Origin: Prunus persica
Taxonomy: Eukaryota; Streptophyta; Magnoliopsida; Rosales; Rosaceae
NCBI RefSeq assembly: GCF_000346465.2
Contig: NC_034013.1
Location: forward strand, 926,211 to 990,210
DNA: 64,000 nucleotides
Direction of reading: 5' to 3'
The first letter of the stretch is position 1. Every line of letters begins with the position of its first letter. The notes under the pieces are model-generated. The model did not search any database, was not told the origin of the DNA, and worked only from the letters and a program-made list of their open reading frames with translations. Positions 10,136-24,000 of the stretch are shown here, piece by piece. The position numbers and the translations under genes are program-made.

Positions 10136-13100
10136 CTATCCTACGTTTGGAAAGACACCAGAGAAGTTTGGTAACCTGTCAACATGCTTCAGGGCTCGTT
10201 CAGCAATCTGTCGGGTTCGATAGTCAGCATGCTGGAAGGCATCTACAAGTGCAGTACTGACATTTGGATCTCCAGAAACTTCATACGCTATCTCATCACT
10301 CCGCAATAGTCTCTCAACTACCCAGACTGCCCTCCTCCTCAGGTTCTCTGTCCGTTTCTCTAATAGCACGTCAAGAATAGGTTTCACCCCCTCTGCCTCA
10401 CACAACAGCATAACACCTTGTTCGATATCAACCCCATCATCCAACAAAGTAGAGAGTGCTGCAAGTGCTGCTTCAACCACCTTCTCATTTGTGTGGTCAA
10501 GAAGAGCCACCAATTTGTCCACTGCCTGTCCCTCCAAGAGACAAAAACTTTCTTTAAGTGAACATGTCCCGCGGTGGAGCCGACACAATCCATTTATGGC
10601 AGGTTGTTGGCTAAAACACGGAAAGATTGAGGCACAAAAACCGGGTGTAGGCAACTCTGGCAATCTTGTCAAATTTTTGGATTCTTGTGATAAGTTCTCC
10701 AATGCTGTGGCAGAACTCATCTGTACATTGTCCAGTCCATTGGTTTGTAGAAGTTCAATGAAGAGTTCAGCAAGATTAAGCTCACGACACAGTGCAATTG
10801 CATCTTGCTCATCAGCTAACACAAGTGTAACCCTTGCTAGAACCCGTACAAGTCCTTCTAGAAATGGTGTCACAAAGCGACCGCCCTTACTCACCCCTTG
10901 CCGGATCTTAACTACTCTGGAATACACCAGCTTAAAGGCACCATCATCTAGCATCTGCCGGGCGAGGCCTAGATCCCTCTCCGGAAGTTCAGCTAAGAGG
11001 CCGATGGCTGCTGCTTGTTCGTCAGTGATTGAAATATTTTCTGATATGACTTTAATTAGGCTGCCAAGTTGGCCCACTGTGCCTCGTAGGGCATCAGCTA
11101 GTTCCTGACCAACATGTGGGGAGAGGTTCTGGAGAAGTTTAATGGAAGCCACACGCAATTCCTTTTGTGGAGCCTCAATAAACTGCACCAAACTAATAAT
11201 GGCACCGGAGCTCTTAATGGCGGCAACAACACTAATAACAGTAGAATGAGAGAGAGTGAGTCCAACAAGAACTTGGAGAAGCTTGCTCTCAATTGCTGGG
11301 CCAGTGTTGCTAATGAGATGTAGTAGGTTATGGACTATGTCTTCTGAGACTAGTGTCTGGTGATCAGGTCCAACCAGGATGGAATCAAAATCATAGTCTG
11401 AGTTAACGACATTAGCAAGAATTGTTGCAGCAACCTCTTTCAGTCGCATAGGAAGCTGATTAGTCCCAACAGCAAAGAGATCTTTGACCAGAGACGGAAG
11501 TATTCCTGCCTCTATCAGCACCTTGGCACTCGCCTCACAAGATGAAATTTGGTTGAGAGCTTTCAAAGCAGCTTCTCTTGACTGCATATTACCACTCCTC
11601 AAGATATTGATCAAAGATGAACCCACACTTTTAGCCACTAAGACCTTTATATCATTGTCCAAAACTAGCTCACCAAGGAAATTAGACATGGACAGTTTGG
11701 TTTCTGGAGGGCCTGCAATCATATCATCAAGGAAAATAAGAGTTGATGCTCAACACATTAACCAGAAACATATTGTGTTTCATTTGAGAAATTTAAAAAT
11801 GAGTATCTTGGTTTAAATTACCAAAACAAGAAAAGAGAAGTATAGCACAAACTTATGCAAAAAGCCCATTAGGAATATCTGAATTATCTGCTCAATAGAC
11901 AAACCCCATGAACTACAATAATCCAAGGGGGGAGAGATGCATTAATGTGTACTAGAGTTTAGACCAAGAAGTAAGCAAAGACTAGACAACTACATTAAGT
12001 ATTATAGTAAACAACAAATGGAAATTTGCACATAAATACGATGAATTGACTTAGATCAAACACCACAGCAGAATATAATTCAACACGATTTTTTTTCCTT
12101 CTCAAACAAAGACAATAAGAATGGTTATTTTCCACATTTGCAGCCACGTGGCCCACGTCTAAATGTGAAAGAAATTAACCAAGGAGCATTGGCTGTTTGG
12201 CTACGTTACTTTTAGCAACATGCTGAGCAAAGTCTAAAGATAAAAGTGCAAGTACCTTCACGAATTTGTGTCAGAAGAGGCTGCAGTCTACCATTTTCAG
12301 CCATCTGTCTCACATTGTTCTCAAACTTCTCCAGATTCTCTAAAGTTTTTTCAGCATTCTCAACAGTCAAAATGTTATCTGATTTGCTGGTTGTCATTCC
12401 AACCAACATAAGAATCGCTCCATTAATTGAACCAATCTTCTCACATAAGGCTTCAGATTTGGACAGCTCATACAGCAAAGAGACAGCTTCCTCCCTCTCT
12501 TTGGATTGCTCGTGAGACAAGAACTTCACTATACTGCGTACAGTATCCCCATCAGCCAATATTTCCTACAACCAAAGAGAACTTAATACAAGGTCCTAGA
12601 TGCTCGTAATTTCATAGAAAATAAACAGAGAATAAGAAAAATCTAGCATTACCTTATTATCTGAATCTTCCTCCACCACGGTTTTAAGGGTTTCCAAAGC
12701 TTTACACCTTACTTTACGGCTGCCACTCTTCAACATGTCAACTATCATGGGTATCAGCCCTGCATTGCGTGCAACATGCTTATTTGATCTGCTTTTCTGG
12801 CAGATTTGCTGGACATACTTCAAGGCCAAAAGAACTTCACTTTCTGAGCTGCTCGGATTCAATGACTTACGAGCCATATCAAGCTGAGCAGCTTCATTCC
12901 TAGCATTCCACTCTTCAATGGTGTTCCTCAAAGCTATGCTAGGCTTTAGATCAGCGGTTTTTAATTCTTTTAGTGTCAGCGGGCAGACCAACTTTCTTCC
13001 ACTCTCCCTGCATTCTCTGAACCACTTTTCAATTGCTTCACGCTCAAATGTTTGCCCATTTTCTAAGGTAACAGGATCACGCATAACTTGCTTTGTTAAA

Positions 13101-13207
13101 GGGCAAAAAAATGCATCATAAATAGGTTCAATGTGCAATCTCTCAAATTTATAGCTGTCATCTGACTGGCTACCAGTGTCATAATTTCCATGCCAACTTT
13201 CAGCCAT
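10136..13207 (-). CDS. PUB44: U-box/ARM-repeat E3 ubiquitin ligase, PUB43/PUB44 (SAUL1) type
   Basis: Three coding exons on the minus strand: 13207-12653, 12565-12256 and 11712-10136. They splice in phase to 813 residues, close to the roughly 800 of Arabidopsis PUB43 and PUB44. A U-box lies at about residues 28-103 (FFCPLTKQVMRDPVTLENG, then CPLTLKEL); it recruits the E2 enzyme. The rest is armadillo repeats (for example residues 115-180 and the C-terminal GVDIEQGVMLLCEAEGVKPI block) that form a partner-binding solenoid. The start is the ATG directly before AESWHGNYD; a leader intron is indicated by an acceptor at 13225 and a donor at 14017. In Arabidopsis, SAUL1/PUB44 suppresses premature senescence and cell death and is linked to immunity; transfer of that role is inference. 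All exon junctions use GT-AG. Confidence 0.92.
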
Positions 13208-13224
13208 CTGACCTAAATCTCCTA

Positions 13225-14017
13225 CTGCACCAAAGTAATATAGCATAAGGTTAAGTAACATACTAACAATCATAAAACAAGTGGTTAAACTAAACTAATT
13301 CTGAAATTAAACGAGAATCTAAAGGAACTGGTGGAAAGTGTTTGGGAAGTGAACTGAACATTCTTCAAACTCCATTCCAATGTAAAAAGTATACAGCAGC
13401 TTTTGTATTGTATGAATGTTCTAGAAAAAATTATAAAAGAACAGGTCAATGAGACACCAGAATTTCAAAGCCAGAATCAAACATTCCAAATCTCCTATAT
13501 CAGGCAGATCATTAAAACTATTATGTAGAATCACAACTGTATGTGTTTGGGTTAAAGTTGGTAGGGAAGATGTCGATGAAACGACAATGGCTTGATGCAG
13601 TTTTTATGGAATACACGCACTGGCACAATATTGGAATTTGATTACCCAGTTCAACTAAAGTGGTAGAGACCAAAGTAACAATACACAATAAGAAAGATAA
13701 AGCGCAACAAGTACTTACCCAGTTAGAATGTGGTCTAAGAAACTGCAAATTAAGCTATGTCATAGGGTGGATACAGATTTATTATTGGTCAAAGCAGGTT
13801 TTGATTTGATTCGATTTGAATAATCTGATGCCTAGGTGTATACCTTCCAGGTAATTCAGATAGAATTAACAAACGCTTATATAGTTGCTAATGAAGACCA
13901 TGTCTAATTAAGTTTTGATCAGGAGCAACCCAGAAAACCACAAGGAAATAAATGCAAGAAAATCATCAATTAAAGAAAGACAGGATATTATTATAGGATA
14001 TATGAACAGAAGCATAC
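13225..14017 (-). other. 5'-UTR intron of the PUB44-type gene
   Basis: Donor CCAAG|GTATGC at 14017 and acceptor GGTGCAG|TAGG at 13225 on the minus strand. This places a leader exon at about 14018-14480, which is pyrimidine-rich on the minus strand as expected. Inferred from splice signals only. Confidence 0.5.
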
Positions 14018-14870
14018 CTTGGCCTGTGTTTCTGAGTTATGGACTTATAGTCAAATATGCTTTGATTTGAGAGAATCCCCAATTCAGGTCAAAATTTGCT
14101 CAGAAAACTTGAGGGGTTGCATAAGGATTGGGAAAAGCATGAGCAAACACAAAGTTCAACTTCTTCCATGGAAAAAACACAAACAAGAAATTCGACTTTT
14201 CTAAGAGGAAATAGAATTGGGGATTTCTTTTCTTTAATTTTTTTTTCTTCCTCTTGTAAGTTGTAACTTGTGATTGGTGATGATGATGTTGTTTGAAGTA
14301 TGAAGTTTGAAGATTTGAGAAAGGAGAGAGAAAAGCCAAAACCCCCAAAAAGGGCTCGTGGGTTGAGCTGAAGGGCAAAGGCAAGAGAGAAACAAACAGC
14401 ATCAATAAGAACAAAAAAAAATATATATATTATGAGACAATTCATTTTTGATATTTTGTATAGAAGAAATGAAGAGAGAGAAGGTTGACTGAATGAGAAT
14501 AGTCATCTCTGTCTCCCAGACTCTCTCTCTCTAAACAATTTCTAGAGAGAGCGCGTAAGTGTGTGTTTCACCCGCCGCCGACCCCACTAAAAGCTTTCTA
14601 AACCAGGCTGGCGGTTCTACGACTACACCCGCGTACCAACTACTATTCAACCACCGGTAAAAACTAAAAAGTGAACATGCAGACGGCGACGTTTTGTATC
14701 TTTGTTTTTTTTTTTTCAAACAAAAATTTCGGGGTTTTTAAATATTTATTTATAAAAAGACCTCTTCCTTTCTTTATGATTTATTTGTTGTTTTGCGTTC
14801 TTTGTGATTTATTTGTTGTTTGCCATGTCTATCGACAAGTAAATTTGGTAACAAATGCTTTCACAAGTGT

Positions 14871-15426
14871 AGGGTGTATTCAATTAAAATTTTAAAAGAT
14901 TTTAAAGAAGTTTAAAAATAGGGTTCTTTAAGAATTGAGATTTTAAAATTCTGGATTTATTCAATCCAAATTCTTTTAATTCCATTTAAATTTGGATGTA
15001 AATGACTTTAAAATACTCCATAAAAATTTTAGTGTATTAAGAAACACATTGATTTTAAAGAAAATGCAAAAGGTTATGAATTTCGATTGATTTTAGACTA
15101 ATTTTATGCCATTACAATTTTTTCTATTCTTAAGATATTATTTCACCACCTCCATTACCACCATCTTGTCATGGCTATCAACACCCCCACCCCCACCCAC
15201 CATCACCCTTGTTGTCACCTCCACCACTGCTACTGCGCCTACTACCCTACCACCACCGTCTATACTACTATCACTAACATCAAACATGATGTCCCACCAC
15301 TATGACAAGATTTCAACAAATTTCATCAAAATTCATATGAAATTCAATCAAAGTATGTGTGGAGTTTATAAAAGTCAATTGAAATCCATAGAATTCTAAC
15401 TACTTTAAAATCTTAATTGAATCATG
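14871..15426. mobile_element. MITE-like element with AT-rich terminal inverted repeats
   Basis: The left end reads GGGTGTATTCAATTAAAATT and the right end, read inward, reads ATTCAATTAAGATTTTAAAG. The two arms match over about 25 bases with few changes. The middle contains a CCA/ACC-rich tract (about 15145-15260). No coding function. The outer few bases of the right end have decayed, so the boundary and target duplication are uncertain. Confidence 0.5.
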
Positions 15427-16580
15427 ATCAATTCCAACCTTCCATCTGGTTATGTAATTTTCCTTTTTCAGTGATTTGTAATGATTTTTGCGGTTTAGAA
15501 ATCTGACATGTATCCGCATTGTAATTTCTTTCGACTTCAAAAAATAAAAAATAAAAAATAATTTTCTCGTGCTTTGGACGGCAGGACCACAGGTCAATGG
15601 TCCGGTGGGATTATGGAAACTTCTCACTGAATGACAAGCTTTCAAGTGGTGTGGCGGTCAGGTGATTTGGATATCAAATTTCAAAACTTGTTTCAAGTGA
15701 TAAGTGAATACAACCCATAACTGACAGTCTCATCGGTCCTTGGTAGACATCTGTCCATAAGAGAAATAAAAACGAGTGTTGCAGAACTATACCCTCCCGT
15801 CCCATGGAAGTTTTTCTCGCATCGATGCCATCAGGCAACCCAATAAGCAAAGAGGTGAAGAATGAAGACAGGCCATCAATTTGAGCACATTTTCACTTTG
15901 CCTCGGCTTCACACTGCATGATTATACAATTACTTGAACTTAAGTGAGCAACTTTATGCATGGGATCTAATGACAAGCTAGCTAGCTACGTTGAGGAAAT
16001 TATGGATTTCATGAAATTAAGGAAGGTACTTGCTGAAAATGGAAAGTAGACTTCAAAATTAAAATCTGTAACTGGACGGCAAAACGACAAGCTAGGTCGT
16101 CGCAAATTGCAATTCCTGACCCGTAGATGGAAGTAACCATGATGCACTTCTACTCAACCCCAAACCGAGTTTAGTTTGCCTGGGAAGGAAGGAATGCCAA
16201 AATATCATCCCACACCTAACTAATATCCTTCTCAAAACTATAAGTTAAACCTCTTGGCAATATGACCCAAAAAAAAAAAAAACCTCTTGGCAAAAAGACT
16301 CTTCAGGTTAAACCTGCTGGAGTAATTCTGAGACGGCACTTACCGCTCATGGTCTGCAATAACAAGCAGCTAGGGCCAGGGGCCTAAAAAGTTGGGGAGG
16401 GTAGTTGATCCCCAGCCATCCATGCTGCTGCACATATGGCTCTAGCATGAGGTGCCGAATATTTTAATAGAATCATTAGAAATGTCTACAAAATTGATAT
16501 TCTCATTATGTCTCCTACTACTATATCAATTGGGCACAGAAACATTTACCTCAATAACATAGATTGAAAGGATCCAGAAG
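15427..16580. other. Intergenic, no gene seen
   Basis: No convincing gene, RNA or complete element. A short near-duplicate of the word AACCTCTTGGCAA flanks an A13 tract near 16249-16291, a small local duplication. Confidence 0.45.
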
Positions 16581-16868
16581 TTCACACACATCCCTTCTTC
16601 AGGCACAAACAACAATAATAATTAACTTCAATATTCCAACCTTCTGCTGCATCACTTCCATGAATATACAGGTAAGTTCGAATTTTCTTTGAATTCTCCC
16701 TCTTGTGCACTTCCAAATATAAAACGTTGCCGGCACCTTTTGAAGTCTCAACACCAGAGTTCAAGCATCCAACTGTCATCACTCATCGCCCATACAGAAC
16801 ACCAAGAGGTTTCAAACTGCTTCCCATTTCCAGAGCTACGAAGTTTGCAGCCAATGTAACAGAAAACA

Positions 16869-19219
16869 TCAACAAATTTCTTCTGCAAATATGATATCAA
16901 AGATGAATTGAACTGCAAACAAAAATTTTACCAGTCAGGGGATGAGTTTAGTACTTCAATATCATCAGTAAATGTTAAAATAGATGCCAACTACATAAAA
17001 TAAACAATTACCGAGAAGACAACTACAAAAATTAAGTAATTATCAAAGAGAAAACAGAATGAGATAACCAGAAGTGTGGATATTATAATCACGTTGACCA
17101 TAAAAGTTAGGTGACTGGCTAACACAATTTTTCATATACATATTAAAGGTGTCACCTAGATAAATCAGCACCAAATATCAAACTAAGTAGGATGAAGGTT
17201 TCAATTTTGATTCCATATCAACTAACTCTTCAAAAAACAGCCATAACACAAAATCTTTATGCTCAAGAAAATATTACAAATGGCTCAACTTAGCATATTT
17301 ATGTGAAAATATTGTTATAATCTTCCACATGTTATACAATTTTTCTTACCCTCCTCATTCGGGATGTTAGGCTGATCAACCAAGAGCTGCTGGAGCGCTC
17401 CCAAATCACTCGCACTGAAAAATTGATTATTCAGGATAAGCATACCATTGTTATGACACCATGGTAAAACCATAGAACTTAAATAAATCTTAAAAAAGAA
17501 AGAAAGAAAAGAAACTTCTTTAAATACAACCATGGTAAAAGATGGGTTATGCATCTGCAGATTACAGCTAAGTTCCAAAATATGTAAAATTTATAGCGGA
17601 CGGAGTCTAAATAAAGCTCCAGTCTACTAATCCCCTCCGTCCACCAATCCCAGGCCCAGAAAGAAATAAAATAAAATAAAAATAAAAATGGATTGGACAA
17701 CCTAGATGGGTGTTGGTATTGACAGTTCATCCTCCCTCGACATTGACATGGTAAAGAAGAATAAGAATAATCTATTATAAAGAACATCTTCAGACTACCG
17801 TAGACTCCCCTCAAATTCGAACGGATCAAGTTCCTAAACAAATCAGAAAGGTAAAACTAGCAGTTCTAGTTAGAAGACATGTACATCACACACCTGGGTT
17901 TAAAGGTAAGTGCTGAGAGTGCTGAAACCAATGATGATTTCAAAAGGTACCTGACAAAGGAGGGAATGAAAAAAGAAAATTATGCACGAACTAGGTTAAA
18001 GTGATCTTGACCCATAATATATAACCAGAAAACAAGTTCAATTATACTAGTTTGTGTGTGTGTGCGTGGGAAGGAGAGGGCCAGATATATCTGCAGCAAT
18101 TTAGATTAACTTTCTGATATACCAACACCAGAAGTGACAGGAACTATAGGAATGAAATCTGGCAACACCTCATTTGACATCTTAAAGCTAACAAGGAACA
18201 CATTTATCATTTACGACATCGAAAATTACATACTCAGAGCAATGCATGTCCTGAAGAAGCATAAGCCCATCTAAGCAATCTGCAAGACGGGGTTTTACAC
18301 CAACTCGTTGCTGCAGTTGTTTTACAGTCAGCTGATTAGAACCACCACCTTTCACCATCTGCCTACCATCACGATGAATCTTCCCAAGAGACAATACAAT
18401 TCCATGAAACTCTTCCCTGAAATTAATAACATAAATTCAAAATTTTCTTCTCCCTTCCTTTAAAAGAAATATATATTGCAAAATGGCAGGCTTAAGACAG
18501 TTTCATGAAATTTTAAATCCTATTTAAAAATGACTACTGCGAATACTTAAATGCAGATGAGCACCGTGGTTGCCCTGTAAGAATAATTGAAGTTAAATAC
18601 AATAAACGCATGAATTACAACATGAATAAAAGCAGAGTTATCGATTGATTCTTACTCAGTGAAGAAGACACGGCATTAAATGATAAACATAAACCCCATT
18701 ATCTCGTTCTAATACGATAATCATAACACGTGATTAGGCCAACTGACATAAGTCATCTTACATGCCCCATAATTTATCATTAAAATAAAAATTACAATTA
18801 AAGAAAAGAAAAGAAGAGGAACAAAGGAACCTACATGGTTTTGTTCATGGAAAACAAGATTTTCCGCAACGACTCCATCTGCTTCGCCAGTACTGCCTCT
18901 TGAATACCAACAACGTCCTTCAAACGAACATACTTCTTGGAATCTAGGAGAACCTAATCACAACCCAACAACCCGAAATTCTAAATTAACAAATTTATAT
19001 ATATATATATATATTTTTGGTAATAAAAATAAAAATAAATAGAGTTTGGTGGCATCTGCAGTAGCAATTGGATAAGTAGAGCGAGACCTGCAACCTCTGG
19101 ATGATGGAGGAGGCGTTCCTGAACTGTGAAATCAAGCGCGACTGAAGCGAGGACCAGCGGTCCATCTCGTCCCTGACCTTCCTGAACCTCTGCTGGTATT
19201 TCTTCACCATTGCCTCCAT
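16869..19219 (-). CDS. Conserved small plant protein, At5g43822 type
   Basis: Six coding exons on the minus strand: 19219-19088, 18953-18835, 18416-18234, 17950-17894, 17414-17350 and 16912-16869. They splice in one phase to 199 residues. The start is [19 protein letters not shown]; an in-frame ATG 96 bases upstream exists, but the relative I recall begins at this point. The protein is rich in charged helix (residues 1-75), contains [14 protein letters not shown] and [11 protein letters not shown] segments in the middle, and ends [14 protein letters not shown]. No enzymatic motif, signal peptide or membrane segment is visible. The function of this family is not known to me. In Arabidopsis the locus name I recall neighbours PPR gene At5g43820, whose likely counterpart lies at 60981 here. 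The donor at the end of exon 3 (GTATGT) was chosen because it keeps the frame. Confidence 0.8.
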
Positions 19220-19319
19220 CGCATACCACACCACAGAGAGACTCAAACAGTGACTCAAATCCAAACTAGGAGGGGCAGAGGGAGAGGGGTTAGCCGTTGG
19301 TTTGGTCCTACCCAAGTAT

Positions 19320-20245
19320 CCAGTTAGGTTGGGTTAGGTTAGCTATGGCGTCGTTGGGCCCCCAATTCAGAAGTCCATTTTGCTTATTTTGGACATTGGC
19401 CTAGGCCTGCTTCTATGATGAGGGAGTAGTCATTCTATGGTGAGAATATCATATACGGACCATAGATGCGAACCTTCATACCAGTTTGGTATTCGGTGCT
19501 ATGTAAATAATAGCTGTTAGATTTGCTGTGAAAGACAGTTGTTTGACGTTTGATAAACATTTTGTTAAAAATGTTGTTGGTACTGATTCCTGAATAATCA
19601 GAAAATAATTCTCGCATAATTATCAAACCCAGTGCATCTTCGAAACTAATTCCCGCATAATCAGAAAATGAAAGCACCTCATTAATTGTTTTCCCTATAG
19701 CTTTCTTTCACAACAATTTTTAACAATAAGTGATTTTTTCTCACAATTTACTAAACGAGTTGGACTTTCCAGATTTTTAAAAAAATCACTTATCACCCAA
19801 AATAAGCAATGCTAAACGGACACTAAGTGGTATATTAAGTGGGTACATTGAGGAGTTCGATCTAGCCATCCAATAATGTAAAGATATATTATTGAACATA
19901 AATATTTTCATTCATCATATGAGTATTAAAGTCGCCCTCATTATATCATATCCCCTCATCATAGCCTCTCTGGTTGATAAATAGTCGATGAGCAAAGTGT
20001 TGTCCTAGAGTATGAAGTTCTGAGACAGACGGTATTGGCAAATGGTACACCGGCTTGAACAAATAATGAATTTTCGTCAAATAATACAATACAACCAAAC
20101 AAACAACAATAAAGGTGTCCAGCGATTGTTCTAAGCTATACATCACACAAAAATTTGGCTACAACAATGAACAACCCTCAAACAAAATGGGGAAAACATG
20201 TTAACAAATTGGGGCTTCTTGTGAAGGTACAATATAACAGATTGG
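19320..20245. other. Intergenic spacer, no gene seen
   Basis: Lies between the 5' end of the At5g43822-type gene and the 3' end of the EH1 gene. There are two copies of a short AATCAGAAAATAATTC / AATCAGAAAATGAAAG word near 19597 and 19660 within a small repeated block, but no gene. The right end is probably the 3'-UTR of EH1. Confidence 0.45.
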
Positions 20246-20253
20246 ATTGCCCA

Positions 20254-21006
20254 TTAGAAAGCACTCCAATTATCAGATCCTTTCTTTGATGTTTGACTCT
20301 CAGATGAGACCTTGAATGGGCCAGACGAGCCAAATGGATCTGTTTCGTCAAAAGAAAATGCACTCTGGCCGAAATCTTTTGTGCTGTTTATGGAGTCAAA
20401 CCTTGTGAGCTGCTCACGCCCTTGGCCAAAGTCCTTGCTGCTGCTTATGGAATCAAACCTTGTGTGGCCGAAATCTCTAGTGCTATTCATGGAATCAAAC
20501 CTCGTGAACCTCTCCGGTTGCGAAGAAAACCCACCGTCATGCCTGCTGCTGCTGAAGGAATCAAACCTCGAGAAATTGTCAAAGTAGTGATCCCCAGCCT
20601 CGCTGTATCTTGGAGAGTTGCCAAATTTGGAGAGCGGAGTGCTAGGAACAGAGTCTTCAAAAAACAGGCTCTTTTTCTGAAAGGTGGTTTCTGCATGGGG
20701 GGATCCAGTTCTTACTGGGTGAAGACCAAAGTCATCTGATCCAAAGAAATCCCTATGCTTCTCAGAATCTGACCCCTGCAGGTTGACATCAAACATGGGA
20801 AATATCAATACATTTGGTGTAATCATTAATCAGGAGCTAGAATGGTGCTTCAGGATGTCCGGGCTCACCTTGGTGTTAAAACCCCACACGGAGTCGGTAT
20901 CATCATTATTGTCAAAGGCGCCCCAGGTTGACTCATCAAAACTTCTGTCACCAGAAATATATCAAATCAGTGATAGCATGTAGATAGGGAGATGAAAGTG
21001 GAAGTT

Positions 21007-21054
<48 letters not shown>

Positions 21055-24000
21055 ATAAGTTAAGAATTGTATTAACCACGTACCCATGTGTTTCTGCGTC
21101 TGCTTCAAAACTTTTACCATAATGGACGTCTGAGAACTCTTGAGACGGGCTTTCTGGAGCAGTCCTTCCAGCCGGACTGCCATTAGGGCTTCTTGCATAT
21201 TCATCTTCACCATGGGTGAAAGCAGATTCACTTTCAAGGGCATGTTCACCATTCCTTGACTTGCCATCAGCAAATGATGAATCAGGAGTAGAACTACGAT
21301 CTGGGGAAGCCTTGTCTCTCTGAACAGATACAGATTGTGCTTTTGCTGAGGCATCAATAGTGAGATTATTGGCAAATCCTGAAAAAGTTTTGGCATGTCC
21401 ATATATAAGAATGACTAAGTATTTATATAACATCTCTGTTGCTAGAGAATAATCACTAGAGAGCTACCTTGATAAAAAAAAAAAAAAAGAGAAAAAAAAA
21501 TAACAATAGAAAAGCATAAGGTATAAAAGCAAGAAAATCTGTCACTATTGGCAAACCTTCATCTTCAAACTTATCCCAATCTTCATCCCAAACAGCTGCT
21601 CCATCTTGAATTCCAGGTTGCCAGCCTTAAGAATCATCGCATGCAACATGTCAGACCACAAAATACTAAGCAAATTGTTGAGAGCTCATAATAAAGAGTC
21701 TTTATACAGACTTCAAAAGGTTAACTTCAAGCATAATGAGTAACACATTGAACAATATACAAAAAGGTGTAAAATTGTAAAGCAACTTGGAATTTTCTTC
21801 CTTCAAACTTGCCCATCCACAGGGCCACATCGCACATTCACTACTTCTGAGGGCATTAAGGTTCTTATATGTAGATAACCTACATGGATATTTGTGTTGT
21901 GGATAAATAAGCAGGTAAGCTCAAGTCTTAAACTCAGTTGACTTAAGCGGGTTCATGAATGAGTTGGAAGATTAATATTGCACTTTACTTCATGTCTAAT
22001 CCATGTTTCTTGCAAAGTTCAGTAAGAACCTTTATTAGCTACTATGTGTATGATGTACTAGATTATTTGTATTCTCCTTCAATATGGATCAGTGCTTAAG
22101 TGAAAACATCCCAGAACAAAGGAAAAAGAATGAGTCTGTAGGTACCAATTGGGAGCTCAATTATTGCACTTGACTTCATGTTTAATCCATGTTTCTTGCA
22201 GCGTTCAGAAAGAGCCTTTACTAGCTCCTCAAGATCATATTGTATCCGATCAGCACGGACCTAGAGCAGACATAATGCATCAGTGATAGACAAATTTGCA
22301 GATAGTCACAGTATAACTCATCATAGCTAATGGGAAAGAGTACCTGAAGAATACCATCTGCACTACCTCCTTGCTCCATTTTAACAATTGCTTGATGCAA
22401 TTCCATCTTCCTCTCCTGAGAATGAATCAGATCAAATATAAATCATGAAATCTGAGGTCATTCAACAAGGGTACACCCCAAAGTACTAAATATACTCATT
22501 AAACAAAACATCACAAATACAGCAGCTATTGGGAAGAATTGAGTATGATTACTGACGTATGGATAGAGAAGAAAAAATGGGAGAAACAGCAGAAGAAAGA
22601 GCAGTACATATCTATGCACGCAACAAAAAACATGGTTGAGATCAGCACATGGCAAGTATAGTCATTACTTACTAGTTAATACCCAATAAAACATTCAGGC
22701 CATCCTGAAACAAAGAATATAAATACCTGAACTTCGCGAAACGTGGCCTCTTCAATGGTTAACTTAGATGCTATTTCTGCCACTTGTTTATACTTCTCCT
22801 CATATTTCTTAGCCAGAGACTCAGACTGTAATACCACTCGTTAACATAAATTAACAGGAAACCATGCTCATTAGTGGTACAATTCCATATTTATAAGAAA
22901 ATACCTCACGCTTGTCTGCAATTGCCCTTTCTGTGATCTCATTTAACCTGTTATCACATCTGCTTTTATACAGAACCTGTAGCAATGACAAAAGAAAACT
23001 TAAGAGAGGCAGTGCACTATGACCATAATTCCACTGCTTACAAAACTTCTAACACTGTACAAGATAATTTTACATGAAATAGCTTAAGGTTTTCAATAGC
23101 TACCAATAAGAAACATGGAGCCAAAGGCAATGCCACAATGCATTATGCCCCAAAACTTATAGGTTTTCAATCAGAAAGTCACTTTATGATTGAATCATGG
23201 ATCAATTGAGCCGGAAGGTAACCGTACACAGGTAGCAAGATTACAAAAATCACTTTCTATTTATCATTTTTTTTAAGGATTCTGCTTGATAAGAAACAAA
23301 AGCAAACTATGTTGACATGTGTATTCTTTCTGTATATACTTATAAGACTTTGTGTACTTAGCCTAGTATTTAGTTGTAATTAGCTGACTTCTAGTAGTTG
23401 ACTTTAGAATTAATTACTTTCCTTTTATCTGATCTGCTGTATCCTATTTATTTCCTCCTTTGAGAGAAGAATAACACTGCCAAATATTCTATTCCTTTGT
23501 CTCTAGTAAAACTCTTCACCCTACACTAAGATAATAGAATCACTACACACCCAATATAATGTCAAGCAGCATGAGCAAGGTCTATATTCTCACATCCTAT
23601 TAGACAATCAGCATGTTCTATCCAAACAATCAAACTCAGCGGAAAGAAATTTAACAGTCGTTATTGAGAAATGACTAGAAGAAAAACTGACAAGTTCCTG
23701 CATTTTTGTCCGGTAGAACTCCATCTTCTCTCTTGAATCCAAAATCACATGCTCAGTTTGTTCAACCTACCATGCATTAAAGAATTCTTTCTTATCCCTT
23801 GGAAAAGCAAAGTAAAAACATAAAGTTGGAGAAAAATATAAACTTAATAATAAGAAACCAGACAAAGCACATTATTTTCTCCAAACATATAAAAGTTCCG
23901 CCCTCATTAAAACCAGTAGATAGAAGTAGAAGAAGAATCGAGTAATCACAAATTCAAAAGCAACAAAGTCTCAAATCCAAAAATATATCAACATCAATGA

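Noticed and set aside
10491..11108. 205-codon open frame on the plus strand
   Set aside because: Antisense shadow of the PUB44 ARM-repeat exon; arginine/serine-rich and unlike any protein.
14089..14445. Minus-strand 118-codon open frame upstream of PUB44
   Set aside because: F/S/L-rich composition and position fit the pyrimidine-rich leader exon of the PUB44-type gene.
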